A stretch of 64,000 nt of DNA from positions 248,001 to 312,000 of the forward strand of contig PDUO01000026.1 in the NCBI GenBank assembly GCA_003008705.1, in the 5' to 3' direction. The notes below the pieces were generated by a model. The model searched no databases and had not been told where the DNA came from. It saw nothing but the letters and a program-made list of their open reading frames with translations. The translations under genes and the position numbers were made by a program. This DNA comes from Pezicula radicicola. Taxonomy: Eukaryota; Ascomycota; Leotiomycetes; Helotiales; Dermateaceae. Each line of letters opens with the position of its first letter. Position 1 is the first letter of the stretch. Below, piece after piece: positions 1 to 11,415 of this stretch.

Positions 1-272
1 AATACATCCAACAAACCATTATTGAATCTTCTAAGAGCCTCAAACAAAGCTCGCTCATACAACACTTGTCTTCCCTTTCCATACCCATTTCGATGGGCTT
101 GCGAAGCATGGTTGCTACATAACTTCTTAAGGTACCACCTCTGTACACCGCAGAATAGATCGACACTCATTTGCTGAACCTGCATATAACGTACCTCCCT
201 CCTTCCAATTACAGCCTAGCCTTGCTAACACCTAGGACTTAGTTCACCGTCTAAGATCAAGCCTAACATAAC

Positions 273-2464
273 ATGGATCCTCCATGCCAAACCCCACCTC
301 TGTGCCCCTCCATGGGTGCAGATAAGAAGAAAAGATCGGGAGGCAAGCGCTTATTATCCCCGTGGAGTAGCAGTAGTAGCACGGGTAGTGAAGAAGTGAC
401 TGAAGAGACTTCGCTTTTGATTGACTCCGATTCAGCTTCTTCAAGACAAGATACGACGACGAAAAGGTTTAGAGTCATGAAAGGCAATATCTTACCTTGG
501 TCGACACCGAGCTATGTCTCGAGTAATTCGAAACTTATCGCTGTGTTGCTGGTTGCATGTTCTATGATTACATCCACAACTTTTGGATATGATGGTTCAA
601 TGATGTACTGTACTACAACGTGAACCCGGCTACATTGAAGTAAAAAAGACCGCTAATCATGATTTAGAAATGGCTTGAATATTCTACCCTCATACTCCAA
701 TTATTTCAATCTGAATACGGCAACTACAGGTCTCAATACAGCTTCAGTATGGATTGGTGGAATCCTAGCAGGTTTGACATTTGGAAAAGTCACGGATGTT
801 ATTGGGCGGAGACCCGCATTGTTTTACTCTGCAGTCATTACAATTATAGCAGTTATACTGCAAACGGCTGCTCAGAATATTGCTATGTTCGGTATTTTAC
901 ATCTCAGAAATATCTGGTGACAAGACTTGCGTGCTAATGATAGTTTCTAGTAATTGCTAGAATCCTAATCGGGTACGGGACATCAGCATCAGGTCTCTGC
1001 GGTCCAGTCTACCTCAGTGAAACACTACCATTCCAATGGAGAGGTTGGGGTCTAGGTATCTTCAACGATTTCTACTACGTCGGTAAGTCCAGTCTCAAAT
1101 CAAGTCAAGCATCCCTCATTCCCAATAATCATTTACTAATTCAAGTACAACAGGAGGATTAATAGCAGCGGGCATTACGTACGGTACATCAACCATGACA
1201 TCAACCTGGGCATGGAGAATCCCTTCAGCATTCCAAGGTCTCTTCAGTATCCTCTGTATCATAATCCTGCCCTTCATTCCCGAATCTCCTCGCTGGTTAG
1301 CGTATGAAAACCGGAAGGAAGAGGCTCTTGAGGTTGTGGCGCAGACTTATGCAAATGGAGATGCTTCTGATACAATTGTTTTGATTCAATTCAAAGAGAT
1401 TGTTGATACTATAGGTAAGGATTTTCTTAAAGGCGTTGCTGCTATGATACAAACTGATTTGTCTGTTATAGAATTTGAGAAGAATGTGGGAGAGACGTTA
1501 TCTTTTAAGCAGATGGTGAAAACTCCTGTTGCTAGAAAGAGACTTATAATTGCTTGTTCATTAGCACTCTTCAGTACCCTAGCAGGTCCGTTCTTCCCCT
1601 CTACAAGCACCATATGCAATGTAGAGCGAAATATTGACAGTTATCACAGGGAATATCATAGCATCATACTACCTAGGAACAATGCTATCAAACGCCGGCA
1701 TAACATCCACAACGACCCAACTCCAAATCGTGCGTACCCAAAAAGCTTCCTTTCCCCAAGATAGCTCTTCCCCACAGAAAACTACACACAAGAGCACGAA
1801 CTAACAATTCCACAAAAAGAACGTGATCCTAAACGCCTGGTGTTTAATCTGCAGTCTAATCGGGACCTTCTTCGCCGACTACCTAGGACGAAAACCCACA
1901 GGAATAATAAGCACCACCCTCTCAACCGTCTTCCTCTTCCTAGTAGGCGCCCTTACAAAAGTCTACGGAACCACAACCAACAACTCAGGAATCTACGGAA
2001 CAGTAGCCTGCATCTTCCTCTTCCAAGGATCCTATTCTTTCGGTTGGACACCTTTATTATACATGATACCACCCGAAGTATTAAACTACGCAATCAGAGC
2101 AAATGGAATGGGAGTATTTCAATTCGTATTGAACTCAACAGCTTTATGGGCAGTTTTTGCATTTCCTTTTGCTCTTGATGGGATTGGTTGGAAGACTTAT
2201 ATGATTAATGCTACTTGGGATGTTTTTGCGCTGTTGTTTATTGTGTTTTTTTGGGTGGAGACTAAGGGGAAGACTTTGGAGGAGATCGATCAATTGTTGG
2301 ATGGTGTCAAACATAGTGATGTGCCGGATGTTAAGGCGGTTTTGAGTGGGAAGGAGGACGTTGGCGATATTATGAGGGGGTATGAGTCTGCGCAGGGGGA
2401 GACGGGTATGGCTGGTCCATCGAAGACGGTGGGAAGGAGTGAGACGGCTGCACAGGATTTGTGA
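273..2464 (+). CDS. MFS sugar transporter (lactose permease/hexose transporter type)
   Basis: This is a plasma-membrane sugar/proton symporter of the MFS sugar porter family. Seven exons read in frame: 273-604, 668-891, 951-1082, 1154-1414, 1472-1585, 1650-1729 and 1820-2464, giving 595 aa, a usual length. Visible family marks are GYDGSMING in TM1, the loop motif DVIGRRPAL, PESPRWL after TM6, DYLGRKPTG after TM8 and VETKGKTLEEID after TM12. The 5' end could instead be the in-frame ATG at 312. The hydrophilic N-terminus is Ser-rich, and the C-tail is polar. The intron 1415-1471 is 57 nt with no in-frame stop, so retention would add 19 residues to the central cytosolic loop. The substrate cannot be told from sequence; lactose/galactoside-type or hexose transport are both possible. 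Confidence 0.9.
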
Positions 2465-3157
2465 TTGCTCAATGGAAAGACGTAGCTTGAAATCATATAG
2501 AATTTTAGAATGGAGTCAGGGACTAGATCCGACGCCCAAAAGCTAGGCTAACAAGACACCTAAATCTCCTCCGACATCTTAATCTCAACCATCCAAATTC
2601 AAATTACAAAAAATAAACTGTTTGTAGCCCCAAACTTCATGCACCATTTCCCCAGAGAGCAGCGAGGATAGGTGTTTGGTAATGAAGGGGCCTCTCCCGA
2701 AAGAGATTAATCTTGGCACGAAAGAATATAATCCTTCAGCATATGAGCATGGAAAAGGCTCGTAACGCTGTACACACTAATGCCTTTTCCTAGATATGAA
2801 GTCCCTCGGAAAAGAAATGGTTAGTATTGTTACCTACAACACAGCCAGCCTACCATTTAATGTAGAGATAGCCAAAACCATTGATGTAAAGCAGCGCTCT
2901 CAGATGGATGAAAGTTGCTGGTTAATGAGAAGAAAATCTTGGTGGTAGAAAATTTCTGCTTAAAGTAGTAGGTAGTAGTGTGGAGCCGTTGACAAGCCAA
3001 CGAGTAAGCGACGCATAACTTGATCGAAAGATGCATAACTTTTCCTCCATAAAATATTCAAGGACAATAAGCCCAAAGCGATAGATACCTTTCCTTGAAG
3101 AACAAGAGATTAGTAATATGGGAAGGGGGTACTGAAACAAGCTGTTATTGATCCAAT
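2465..3157. other. Convergent intergenic region, 3' UTRs
   Basis: About 690 bp between the stops of the sugar transporter and BFR2, which converge here. It should hold both 3' UTRs. I see no credible coding exon, RNA gene or repeat. Confidence 0.6.
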
Positions 3158-5069
3158 CTAAGATCTAAACAACATTAAGCCCTCCTCCTCGAGTGGCACA
3201 CTCCCGTCATCCTCTTCATCACCTTCCTGCTCATCCTCGCCAAGAGTCATTTTCTGGCCAAGCAAAGTTCCAAAGAATCTATCAATAGCATCTGGTTCCC
3301 AACTCCCTCTCTCTTCTGGTGCCATAAAGTTCTGCAACTTCTCATGCACAGTGAATCGCATTTTTCTACCTTTGCTAGCTTTGGTATCGACATTCTTCCT
3401 TGTTTTAGCTTCTTTTACTGCTGTCCATTGAGTTGGTTTTCCATTTTCGCCGACAGCTAGAGCACCGGATGAGTCCATCATTCGCTGATCCACGAGCTCT
3501 TTTAGAAGCATTTGGTAGAAATCGGCATCATCAAAGATGTTGGGGTCCTCGGTGACTTTCTGCTTGGCCTGAACTGGAGCACATGATCGGGGGTACTTGG
3601 TTCTCTTTACAAGGTGATCAGAACTGGCAAGTTGTTCTTGTAGAACAGAAGTAATAGTTTGCTGAGAGGCGGTAGGATTGAGTTTTCTGGATAGAGGCAG
3701 CGCGGTTGTGCCTTTCACTTTGGCTGACCATTTTTCGAGGGTCGTCTGGCGAACATCAATTGAGGCTACTTCGGATGTCTTCATTCTTTTCCATATCTTA
3801 GAAGAAGACGTAGTCGAGTCAATACGCTTCCGTTTTCTATTGTTACTCTCCGGGTTATTGGCCTTGGAGAGTTCAAATCGTATTTTATCCAGCGTATTCC
3901 ACAACTGAATTGCTGCCTCTTGAGCACCTTGGTATGGCTCAGCAGGGACCTTCTCACCGTCCTTGTCCTCGATAGTGTCCATCGTGTTCGTCGCAACCAG
4001 GGCCTTTTGAAGCCTTATCCGGACATTCAAAAGCGAGTCAAAAGCTTTTCGTTGTTGTTTTACAGCATTCCCTTTATCAGCATCTGCCTTTGCCGCTTGC
4101 GAAATTGTGGCTACAACTGTTTTTTGTTCCTCGCTCATAATCTTTCGAAGCTCGGCACGTCTTGCTGCCTCATCATCTCCAGCGTCACTCTCGTCATCTT
4201 CCTTCTCGTCCTCGTCTTCATCATCTTCCTCGTCCTCTTCCTCATCGTCACTATCTTCTTCCCCAGAGCTTTTGTCGTTCTCGTCATCTGATCCCACACT
4301 TTCGTGCTCCTCAAATGCAAGCATGTCTTCACCGTCGCTCTCTCCATTTGAAGAGTCTTCCTCCTCGTCATCTAGGTCCTCGGCATGTTGCGCATCGACA
4401 TCGAGTAAGTCCTCGTCGGTTTCGTCCTCCTGCCCGTCTCGACCCAATTCCTCCTCCTCACTATCAGACATGAAATCCACAGCAGTCGCCCTTTTACGGG
4501 CTCCGACCTTCTCTCGCGGCTTTCCGCTGCCTCGGAACGTAAAATCCTTGAATTTCTCCTGGTCACTCTCGCCCAATGCATCATCACTATTGATATCTTC
4601 ATCCTCATCATCGATTTCGAAATCAGATGCTTCTGGGTCCGCGTAGGTTGGCGCAGTAGAGAAGACTTCTTCGGCGCTTTCATCTCCTGACTCTGATTCT
4701 GGCTCATCGTCGTCGTCTTCGAGGAGTTGCTCCCGGCTTATGCGCGAGCCTGCATATTGGGGTCCCAAGGCGACCTCGTCCCGTTTTCGCAGTTTGCTTT
4801 TGCTGTTGAAATATTAGACAGAGTTTTGTAAAAAAAAAAGTATGAACACTTACCCAACGTCTACATAATGCTCCGTGCCAGCTAAGCCATCATCACTCTC
4901 CTCAGAGCCACTGTCTTCATCGCTGTCTTGCGCTAGTCTCTCTTCTTCGGGATCAAAATCTGCGAAAGGTTAGCGCTTTACGGTACGTATATATTTTGAA
5001 ATTAATACCCTTGGGTAGAGGCTCATCCAATTCAGCAATCTGCTGCGCGAGAGTTTTCGTCCTTCCCAT
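3158..5069 (-). CDS. BFR2: BFR2/AATF-type rRNA-processing protein
   Basis: A nucleolar small-subunit processome factor for 18S rRNA maturation, the ortholog of yeast Bfr2 and animal AATF/Che-1. Exons on the minus strand are 5069-5009, 4959-4854 and 4802-3158, giving 603 aa. The start MGRTKTLAQQIAEL fits the family N-terminus. A very acidic stretch of about residues 100-270, rich in D/E/S, is typical. After it comes the basic AATF leucine-rich region (KRKRIDS, TLEKWSAKV). The C-terminal TRAUB domain lies around DPNIFDDADFYQMLLKEL and the segment near RKMRFTVHEKLQNFM. The acidic region makes long Ser-rich reading frames on the opposite strand, which are not genes. It starts 162 bp from IND1, head to head. 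Confidence 0.93.
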
Positions 5070-5231
5070 TTTGCAAGATTTAGATTGTTTGGTACGAAAA
5101 GTTGTAAGTCCGCGAAGGAAATTTCGAAGTCCCTCAAAAATAAAAGTGGATATTATCTTGGCGTGCGGCCGCGTATCTATGGAGAAGCTCTTGTCGAGCT
5201 CCTCCAAGAACGACGTCAATGAAAACAAAAT
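5070..5231. promoter_or_regulatory. Short divergent promoter BFR2 / IND1
   Basis: Only 162 bp separate the two start codons, so both core promoters and 5' UTRs overlap here. Shared regulation is an inference; no specific factor site was recognised. Confidence 0.55.
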
Positions 5232-6284
5232 ATGAAGCCGCGATTATTTTCAACGTTACGATGCTTGCAGCATGAGAATCCATTGGTAAGGTGTTATTGG
5301 TAACCCATGTAATAATAATATGAATTGCTAACAAAACGAAGGGATTACCACGAACAGGCAGCATACCGCGCATGCAACGAGGCCTGCCAGAGCGTCGCAA
5401 GATTAAAGATGTGAAAAAAGTAATTGCTGTCTCTTCCGCAAAAGGAGGCGTAGGAAAATCAACTCTTTCAGCGAATTTAGCCTTAGCATTTGCTCGTAGT
5501 GGTTTGCGCAGCGGTATCCTTGATACAGATATCTTCGGACCATCAATACCGACCCTCTTCAATCTGTCTGGCGAGCCACGATTATCCTCAAGTCCGTGAA
5601 CCTTCCTCCCGAAATGTTCTGGTATGAGGCGATTCTGACGCCAAGGGAATAGACAATCAGTTGGTACCGCTGTCGAATTATGGAGTCAAGACGATGTCGA
5701 TGGGATACCTTGTTGGGGATCAAGCTCCAGTTGTGTGGAGGGGCCTCATGGTGATGAAGGCTTTACAGCAGCTTTTACATGAGGTTGATTGGGGTGGATT
5801 AGATGTTTTAGTACTAGATCTTCCGCCAGGAACAGGAGATACGCAATTGACGATCACACAGCAAATTGTTCTTGATGGTAAGTATTCTTATTTATATGAT
5901 GGCTGGCTCAATACTGAGCATTTCTTAGGAGCAATCATTGTCTCCACGCCACAAGATATCGCCCTAAAGGATGCCGTAAAAGGAATCAACATGTTCAAGA
6001 AGATTGATATCCCAATCCTTGGCATGGTGCAGAACATGTCTTTGTTCATCTGTCCTCACTGCAATAACGGCACCCATATATTCGGTTCACATTCAGGCGT
6101 GACACATGCTTGTAAGGAACATGATATCAATTTTCTTGGAGATATACCATTACATGCAAGTATCTGCGATGATGCCGATAGGGGAAAGCCTACTGTAGTA
6201 TCAGAGCCTGACAGTGAAAGAGCAAAAGCATTCATGGGGATTGCACAACAGGTGGGAAGGAAAGTTGGACTATTCAATCAATAG
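5232..6284 (+). CDS. IND1: Mitochondrial Fe-S P-loop protein IND1/NUBPL
   Basis: A mitochondrial Mrp/NBP35-family P-loop NTPase that delivers Fe-S clusters to respiratory complex I. Exons are 5232-5285, 5342-5591, 5653-5877 and 5929-6284 (294 aa). The basic N-terminus [13 protein letters not shown] looks like a mitochondrial targeting signal. The family segment [16 protein letters not shown] is followed by the deviant Walker [10 protein letters not shown] at about residue 50, [10 protein letters not shown], then [11 protein letters not shown] and MSMGYLVG. The CxxC that binds the bridging cluster is in FICPHC. The second junction (5591/5653) needs the AG at 5651-5652; the nearer AG at 5645 would break the frame. 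Presence of IND1 fits an organism that keeps complex I, as filamentous fungi do. Confidence 0.95.
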
Positions 6285-6758
6285 ATGATGTAGGGAAGGG
6301 TCCGTTTGTAGTATTAATATAGATGTACGATCACTACTGTCAGCGAATAACGTGTTATGACCTTGCCTCATCTCATTCCCATGTTGAGTTACCTATTCAT
6401 TGAGGATTTTAAACTAACTTACGACAGGAAGCATAAATTCGATGAGATACTTTTCTCGCCATAGCTTTCCGACAATTCATTGCCCTTGAGCATGCCAGAA
6501 TGACATGGCCGGTGACGCAGAAAATGTATCCCTAAGATTCTCCAGGTTTAGCATGTACTTCATAATCACATAGACGAAGGAATGTTGGGAGTACATTCAT
6601 TTGACAATTGCCAGGTCTAAAGTTGTGGTAACCTTTTCTTACGAACCCCATGTTAGCATCCATGATTCAAAAAGGAAGCCTATCGAAAGAAAACAGCCAG
6701 CCACAACGCCTAATACTTGCTAAAGTGATCCTTATATCATTCCTCAACTTCCGAACCC
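6285..6758. other. Convergent intergenic region
   Basis: Roughly 470 bp between the converging IND1 and SPF30-like genes. It should hold both 3' UTRs; nothing else is recognised. Confidence 0.6.
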
Positions 6759-7737
6759 TTAAGCGAAACCTTCCTCGTCGCCGTTCTGATTATAAATGTG
6801 TCTACTTCGTGCTTGGTCCTTTCTCATGGATTGTCCGGAACCGGTGAAGCCGACTGCAAAATTTTAGCAATTGTAGAAAGAGGAAACGGGTTTGAGCTTA
6901 CCTCTACCATTCACGCCATCAGGTGTACGGAACATACTCTCCTTCTTAGTAGCCTTTCCAAATTTATTCCCTTTGGCTGAAAAATCTGACCATTTCTTTT
7001 TGCCTTCCTCCAACACTTTCTGTGCCTTGATCTTCTTGGGGATCTTTGGGGGACGGGCGGGGCCATCACTAACCATACTCGGCTCCTTCTTCTTCTGTGC
7101 AAGCTCTGGATTGATGTCTGCGGCTGCAGATATGACGTTTGTATTGGTGGGAGGCTTAGGGATTGTGGCAGCAACTGGTGTTCCATCAGCCTTGCGCTTG
7201 TTTGGGTTGACTATGGGTTTGATGTCTTTGGCTCGTAATGTCTCTGTAGTATCGTAGCTCTTAAACTTGACAATATAAACTGGCGCTGTAGAAGATCCAG
7301 TTATTGACGTTATACGGGCTGGATAGAAACCTTTGTCGCCGGAATGCCATTTTGCAAGCACTGTATCATTGACGGAAAACTTGACCGGCGCATCTGGCTC
7401 TTCTGCGGGGGTCTCTTGTGCTGTCTTTTTGAATGCGGGGTGATTCTCTCGCGACCATTTCTCCTTCACCGGTGGCTCGGATGACTTCTTGGGGGCAGCT
7501 GCTGGTACTGAAGACGGCTTTAGTTCTGCGATCGCAGCTTCGGTGAGGGAAATGACTTCTTCGATTTCAGCCTTAAGTTGCTGAAGCTCAACACTATCTG
7601 GGTCTGCTTGGAGCCCCAGTTGTATAGTTTCGAGCTGTAAAAAGTAAGCTCATGCCAAATATAGACCGGAATTTGCGACATACCTGCAGTTTGTACTCCT
7701 TGATCTCTGCCTCGAACGCGGCAATTTCACTACTCAT
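6759..7737 (-). CDS. SPF30/SMNDC1-like Tudor splicing factor
   Basis: A nuclear pre-mRNA splicing factor of the SMN-related SPF30 (SMNDC1) family, whose Tudor domain binds symmetrically dimethylated arginines on Sm proteins and helps tri-snRNP join the spliceosome. Minus-strand exons are 7737-7684, 7634-6902 and 6853-6759 (293 aa). The N-terminus MSSEIAAFEAEIKEYKLQ is a short amphipathic helix as in the family. The Tudor domain is at about residues 105-155 (VNDTVLAKW, GFYPARITSI, VKFKSYDTTE). A basic segment follows, and the last exon encodes a C-terminal GFTGSGQSMRKD-type tail that aligns with the SMNDC1 C-terminus. Reading through the last intron gives a false shorter end at 6864. Confidence 0.88.
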
Positions 7738-8084
7738 ATTGGCGGTTTCTACGTCCCCCAAGTTGCGGTTCTCCGAATTGCTTTGGCTTCGATGGTGTAT
7801 TCAAGAAACAATCTATAACTGCACCTTGCAAAGAAACGGGTGGTATCCTAGAATATGTAGTCGATGGGTGAATGGTACTGGTAAATTCGAGAGTTGCTAG
7901 GTTCAGTTACTGACTTGCGCAATCTTCGGAGAGCCACCAGAGGCGATAACGATATTAGTCAGCAGCCAACGCGCTAGAACAGTTGTAGAAGCGGTGACCA
8001 CTTGCCATTGATATTTCCATCAAGGCAACACCACAATCAGCTTGAGTATACACATCTCTGAGCTTGTGCTCAACACGAACCAAG
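7738..8084. promoter_or_regulatory. Divergent promoter of two splicing-factor genes
   Basis: About 350 bp between the start codons of the SPF30-like gene (-) and the Saf4-like gene (+). Both encode spliceosome factors, so coordinated expression from a shared region is plausible (inference). No TATA box stands out. Confidence 0.5.
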
Positions 8085-9119
8085 ATGCAGGGCTTCAATA
8101 TGGGAAGATATGTTCCTCCGGACCAGGAGGGACTTATTAGTATGAACAAACTAGCTGGCAAGCACGCTCTGGGAGCACGCGCGAACAAGATATCGCAAGG
8201 AATTCTGACGGTTCGGTTCGAAATGCCCTACCCCATCTGGTGCACAACTTGCCCGAAGCCTACAATTATAGGGCAAGGTGTACGATTCAATGCCGAGAAG
8301 AAGAAGGTTGGGAATTACTATTCTACGCCAATATTTAGCTTCCGAATGAAGCATGTTGCATGTGGGGGCTGGATTGAGATACGGACAGATCCCAAGAACA
8401 CGGCGTATGTTGTTACTGAAGGAGCAAGGAAGAGGGATACTGGAGAGGATAAGGTGAATGATGGGGATGTCAAAATCTTGACTACAGAAGAGAGGGAGGC
8501 ACTCAGGAATAACGCCTTTGCATCATTAGAGGTGACAGTGGAGGACAGGAAGAGATTAGAGCACAGCAAAGTGAGACTGGAAGAACTGGAAGATCTATCA
8601 GAAAAACAATGGGAGGATCCGTACGAACAAAACAAAAGGCTGCGAAATGCTTTCCGGCAAGAGCGGAAACAAAGAGAGAAGGACGCCGGAGTTGCGTCCG
8701 CTTTGCAGGACAAAATGAGTCTTGGGCTCGATATTCTACCTGAGCACGAGGATGATGTTCGGCGAGCAGGATTCATTGAATTTGGAGAGGTAAATCCCGA
8801 CACTGCTGTGAATAAGGCTATGTCCAAACCTCTTTTTGCAGCTGTAGATACGGCCCCAGCGAAGTCGAAGTCTAAAACCAAGCTCACCCGAAGACAAAAA
8901 GCAGCCGATCTGGCGAAGAAGAAGACTGCTGACATAGTAGCGGAAATAAGGAGCAATACCCGAGCGGCCAGAGACCCTTTCTTGGTGCCTAATTCTTCTA
9001 AGAGTACAACAAAACCGATGCTTGTAGGTGTCAAAAGGAAACGGGAGGTATCAGAGCCAGCTTCAGAGGAACATTCGGGCCTGGCGACGGGAGGCCTCGT
9101 AAATTACGATTCGGATTAA
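8085..9119 (+). CDS. saf4: CCDC130/Saf4-type splicing factor (Yju2/Cwf16 family)
   Basis: A spliceosome-associated protein of the Cwf16/DUF572 family. One exon, 344 aa, which is unusual among these intron-rich neighbours. The N-terminus MQGFNMGRYVPPDQEG and the core ISQGILTVRFEMPYPIW, FNAEKKKVGNYYSTPI and IEIRTDPKNTAYVVTEGA are diagnostic for the CCDC130/Saf4 branch rather than Yju2. Zinc ligands appear as WCTTC and, in place of the animal CxxC, HVAC in FRMKHVACGG. The rest is a charged coiled coil (about residues 140-240) and a basic C-terminus with KRKRE. The ATG at 8085 is used because no earlier in-frame ATG exists. It shares a promoter region with the SPF30-like gene. Confidence 0.92.
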   Translation: MQGFNMGRYVPPDQEGLISMNKLAGKHALGARANKISQGILTVRFEMPYPIWCTTCPKPTIIGQGVRFNAEKKKVGNYYSTPIFSFRMKHVACGGWIEIRTDPKNTAYVVTEGARKRDTGEDKVNDGDVKILTTEEREALRNNAFASLEVTVEDRKRLEHSKVRLEELEDLSEKQWEDPYEQNKRLRNAFRQERKQREKDAGVASALQDKMSLGLDILPEHEDDVRRAGFIEFGEVNPDTAVNKAMSKPLFAAVDTAPAKSKSKTKLTRRQKAADLAKKKTADIVAEIRSNTRAARDPFLVPNSSKSTTKPMLVGVKRKREVSEPASEEHSGLATGGLVNYDSD

Positions 9120-9774
9120 CGGGCGCTTGGGACTGCTATGGCATTTTGAGGCGTTCTGGCTAAACGGATATACCTCTAGGCATTTGGCATTATGAAATGG
9201 GCTCTAGACATAATGAACTCGCATTGATATCACCTGCTTGATTTGATTAGGCACCACAACAGGCTCGAAGATTTCATGAGGACTTGCTCCCACAAAAGCC
9301 AGGTCAAAGCCTCGAGTGGAATATTTAACCAGCGGGTCACACCCAGAAGCCTGTGACATTAGTCTTAGGCTAATAACATAACAGCTTTCCACACTCTCGG
9401 ACCCAAGATCCTCTCTTATACAGACGGCAATCAACTCTTCGAATTGATTAGACACTGCTGCTGTAGGTACAGCCATTATCGTTACCTTCTAAACTTTTAC
9501 CAAAATTAATCCAGTTAGACCACCGGTGTCTTTAACTCTTAAAGCTATCTTTGTTTTGGACATACCGAGTACTAGCCCTGGGATACCAGCCCAGTGATGG
9601 AGCTGAACATTCCAACTCGACCACAGACCAGTATACTACTCAAAGAACCGCCGGGTTTTGTTAAGCAAGAAGTGTGGTGTGCCATTAGCACAAGTCTACA
9701 AGCCTCAATCGTCTCAATGAATTCTCCGAAGATGCGTCCGAGGGACTTGTAGCAAACGGTAGATAAGGCTGTGC

Positions 9775-10130
9775 TTTCTCAACGTTTGGAATTTTTGTTG
9801 TCAGCTATGAGGCTCTTGTCATAATTGGGAAAAGAAGGTACTCAATCACAGTTCTCTGGTTTTGAGCTCAATAACTCAAAATGTACCGTAAAGGATTTAT
9901 CTATTCCCGCGCCAAGATGGCTAGGGTGGGAGTGGTGGGTTAGTGTCTTGTTTAATGTCTAGGTGGACAATACCTTGGTTATGACGGTATCCTAACCCTT
10001 CTAGACCCGGTTGAAGAATTCGACAAGAGTCACAAGGTAGGTTTGTGAAACAGTTACTAGCTTTAAGTGGATAGCCTACTAGCTTTTAGTAAACACTGCA
10101 CTTCTAGCACAGAAAGCTGAAATCGAATCC
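9775..10130 (+). repeat. Decayed dispersed repeat, copy A
   Basis: A block at 9780-9830 (core AACGTTTGGAATTTTTGTTG then AGCTATGAGGCTCTTGTCAT) and a second block at 10099-10130 (CACTTCTAGCACAGAAAGCT) recur in the same order in copies B and C. The material between the blocks has diverged. The upstream flank also resembles that of copy C (GTGTGCCATTAGCACA against GTGTGCCAGTAGACAG). Confidence 0.55.
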
Positions 10131-10399
10131 TTCTAATAGTATACTACGATTTTATACATTGCTATGGTAAAGGAAATAAAGGAGTAACTTAGCTTCTGGG
10201 TTACTTAGCTAGTGCTTAACTTTCTCTGCTTCTTCAATTTTTCAGAGTTTTTCGTTTGAACCAAACTTGACCCGCAGAAGAATCTCAACAGATGAGTACC
10301 ATTGAGGCTAGTGACTTTAGTTTCCCTTAGGAGGCTATATACTCTAAATACAAACACTTTAATTGTAGAATGGGTCGTAGAACTAATACTTAGTCTATC

Positions 10400-10740
10400 T
10401 CTTTTCGACGTTTGGATTTTGTTGTTAGCTATATGACTGTTGTCATATTAGAGATACTATGTAACCACATCCTTGATTTTGAAATCAACAAGTCATACTA
10501 TATCTCAAAAACTTGTCTATACCTATCACAAGATAGATCTAGTGAGACATTGCCAGAAGTTCGTGGGTCTATGGCCACTCTCTGAATAGATTGTCAAGTG
10601 TTCACCTGACTCTATTCGATATACCGTTTGGTAAAGCATGCATTTTGTTTAAGCGCAGTATTATTACGAAAGCGTATTTGAGTAACTCTTGGAGACTGGA
10701 GTCTTTAGTGCACTTCTACTACACAGAGCTGAAGCATAAC
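10400..10740 (+). repeat. Decayed dispersed repeat, copy B
   Basis: Same two blocks as copy A: 10404-10455 (TCGACGTTTGGATTTTGTTG, then a CTGTTGTCATATTAGAG variant) and 10709-10740 (GCACTTCTACTACACAGAGC). Block spacing is close to that of copy A. Confidence 0.5.
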
Positions 10741-11219
10741 CACCTCCACCAGGATCATCTTTTATACTGATAATAAATAATCAATATCTGGTAAGCATGG
10801 CCTTATAGATAATCTAATAAAATCTCTAGTTGCATGTACAGCCATTAATATTGCAGTATAAAGTTTCAACCTATATAAGAGCAAGTAAATCGAGTACTGA
10901 GAGTTTGCTATAATGTACGCCAACAGGACGAGACAACATAGTCAGCCAAGCTAAGAAAATTAGAAATCGAGGAGATAGCTCAAAGAAGGAGTAAGACAGG
11001 AAAGTCGGAGCAAATAAGTAGATGTTTTCTTTCTTAAGTAAAGTATTCTCTAGAATCCGCTACAAAACTAAGAACTCGAGCCCACTCCCGACCCAGAAAC
11101 AAGAATCATCGAGAGGAGTACAGTAAATTAAAGGACTGCCGTGTGCCAGTAGACAGAATAACATGTCGAATTCCCCAACGACACTTCTCCCAAAGCCTGT
11201 ACGAAACGAAAGTCGGTTA

Positions 11220-11415
11220 TTCTTTCTCGACGTTTGGAATTTTGTTGTTTGTTCCATGGCTGTTGACATATAAAAGGGAAAATGAAGCCACGCCTCTCTA
11301 AACTACATAATGGGCCAAGTTGCACATCAGAAAGGTATATATATCCGTTTTAGGATTTTTACATGCTTCATCCTATAACCGTCAGTGTACATGTAGCACG
11401 CAAAGCTGAAGTGAG
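11220..11415 (+). repeat. Decayed dispersed repeat, copy C
   Basis: First block at 11220-11275 (CTCGACGTTTGGAATTTTGT, then GGCTGTTGACATATAA). Second block at 11386-11415 (CATGTAGCACGCAAAGCTGA). The interval between blocks is about 150 bp shorter than in A and B, so this copy carries an internal deletion. Confidence 0.5.

Noticed and set aside
4107..4646. Long Ser-rich plus-strand frame opposite BFR2
   Set aside because: It is the complement of the acidic GAN/GAT-rich BFR2 coding region; poly-Ser frames arise there automatically.
5592..5652. Apparent frameshift or 37-nt intron in IND1
   Set aside because: Using the AG at 5651-5652 gives a normal 61-nt intron and the conserved LSSNNQLVPL, so no anomaly is needed.
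9204..9476. 90-codon minus-strand frame downstream of the Saf4-like gene
   Set aside because: No start context, domain or neighbour support; more likely part of the 3' region.
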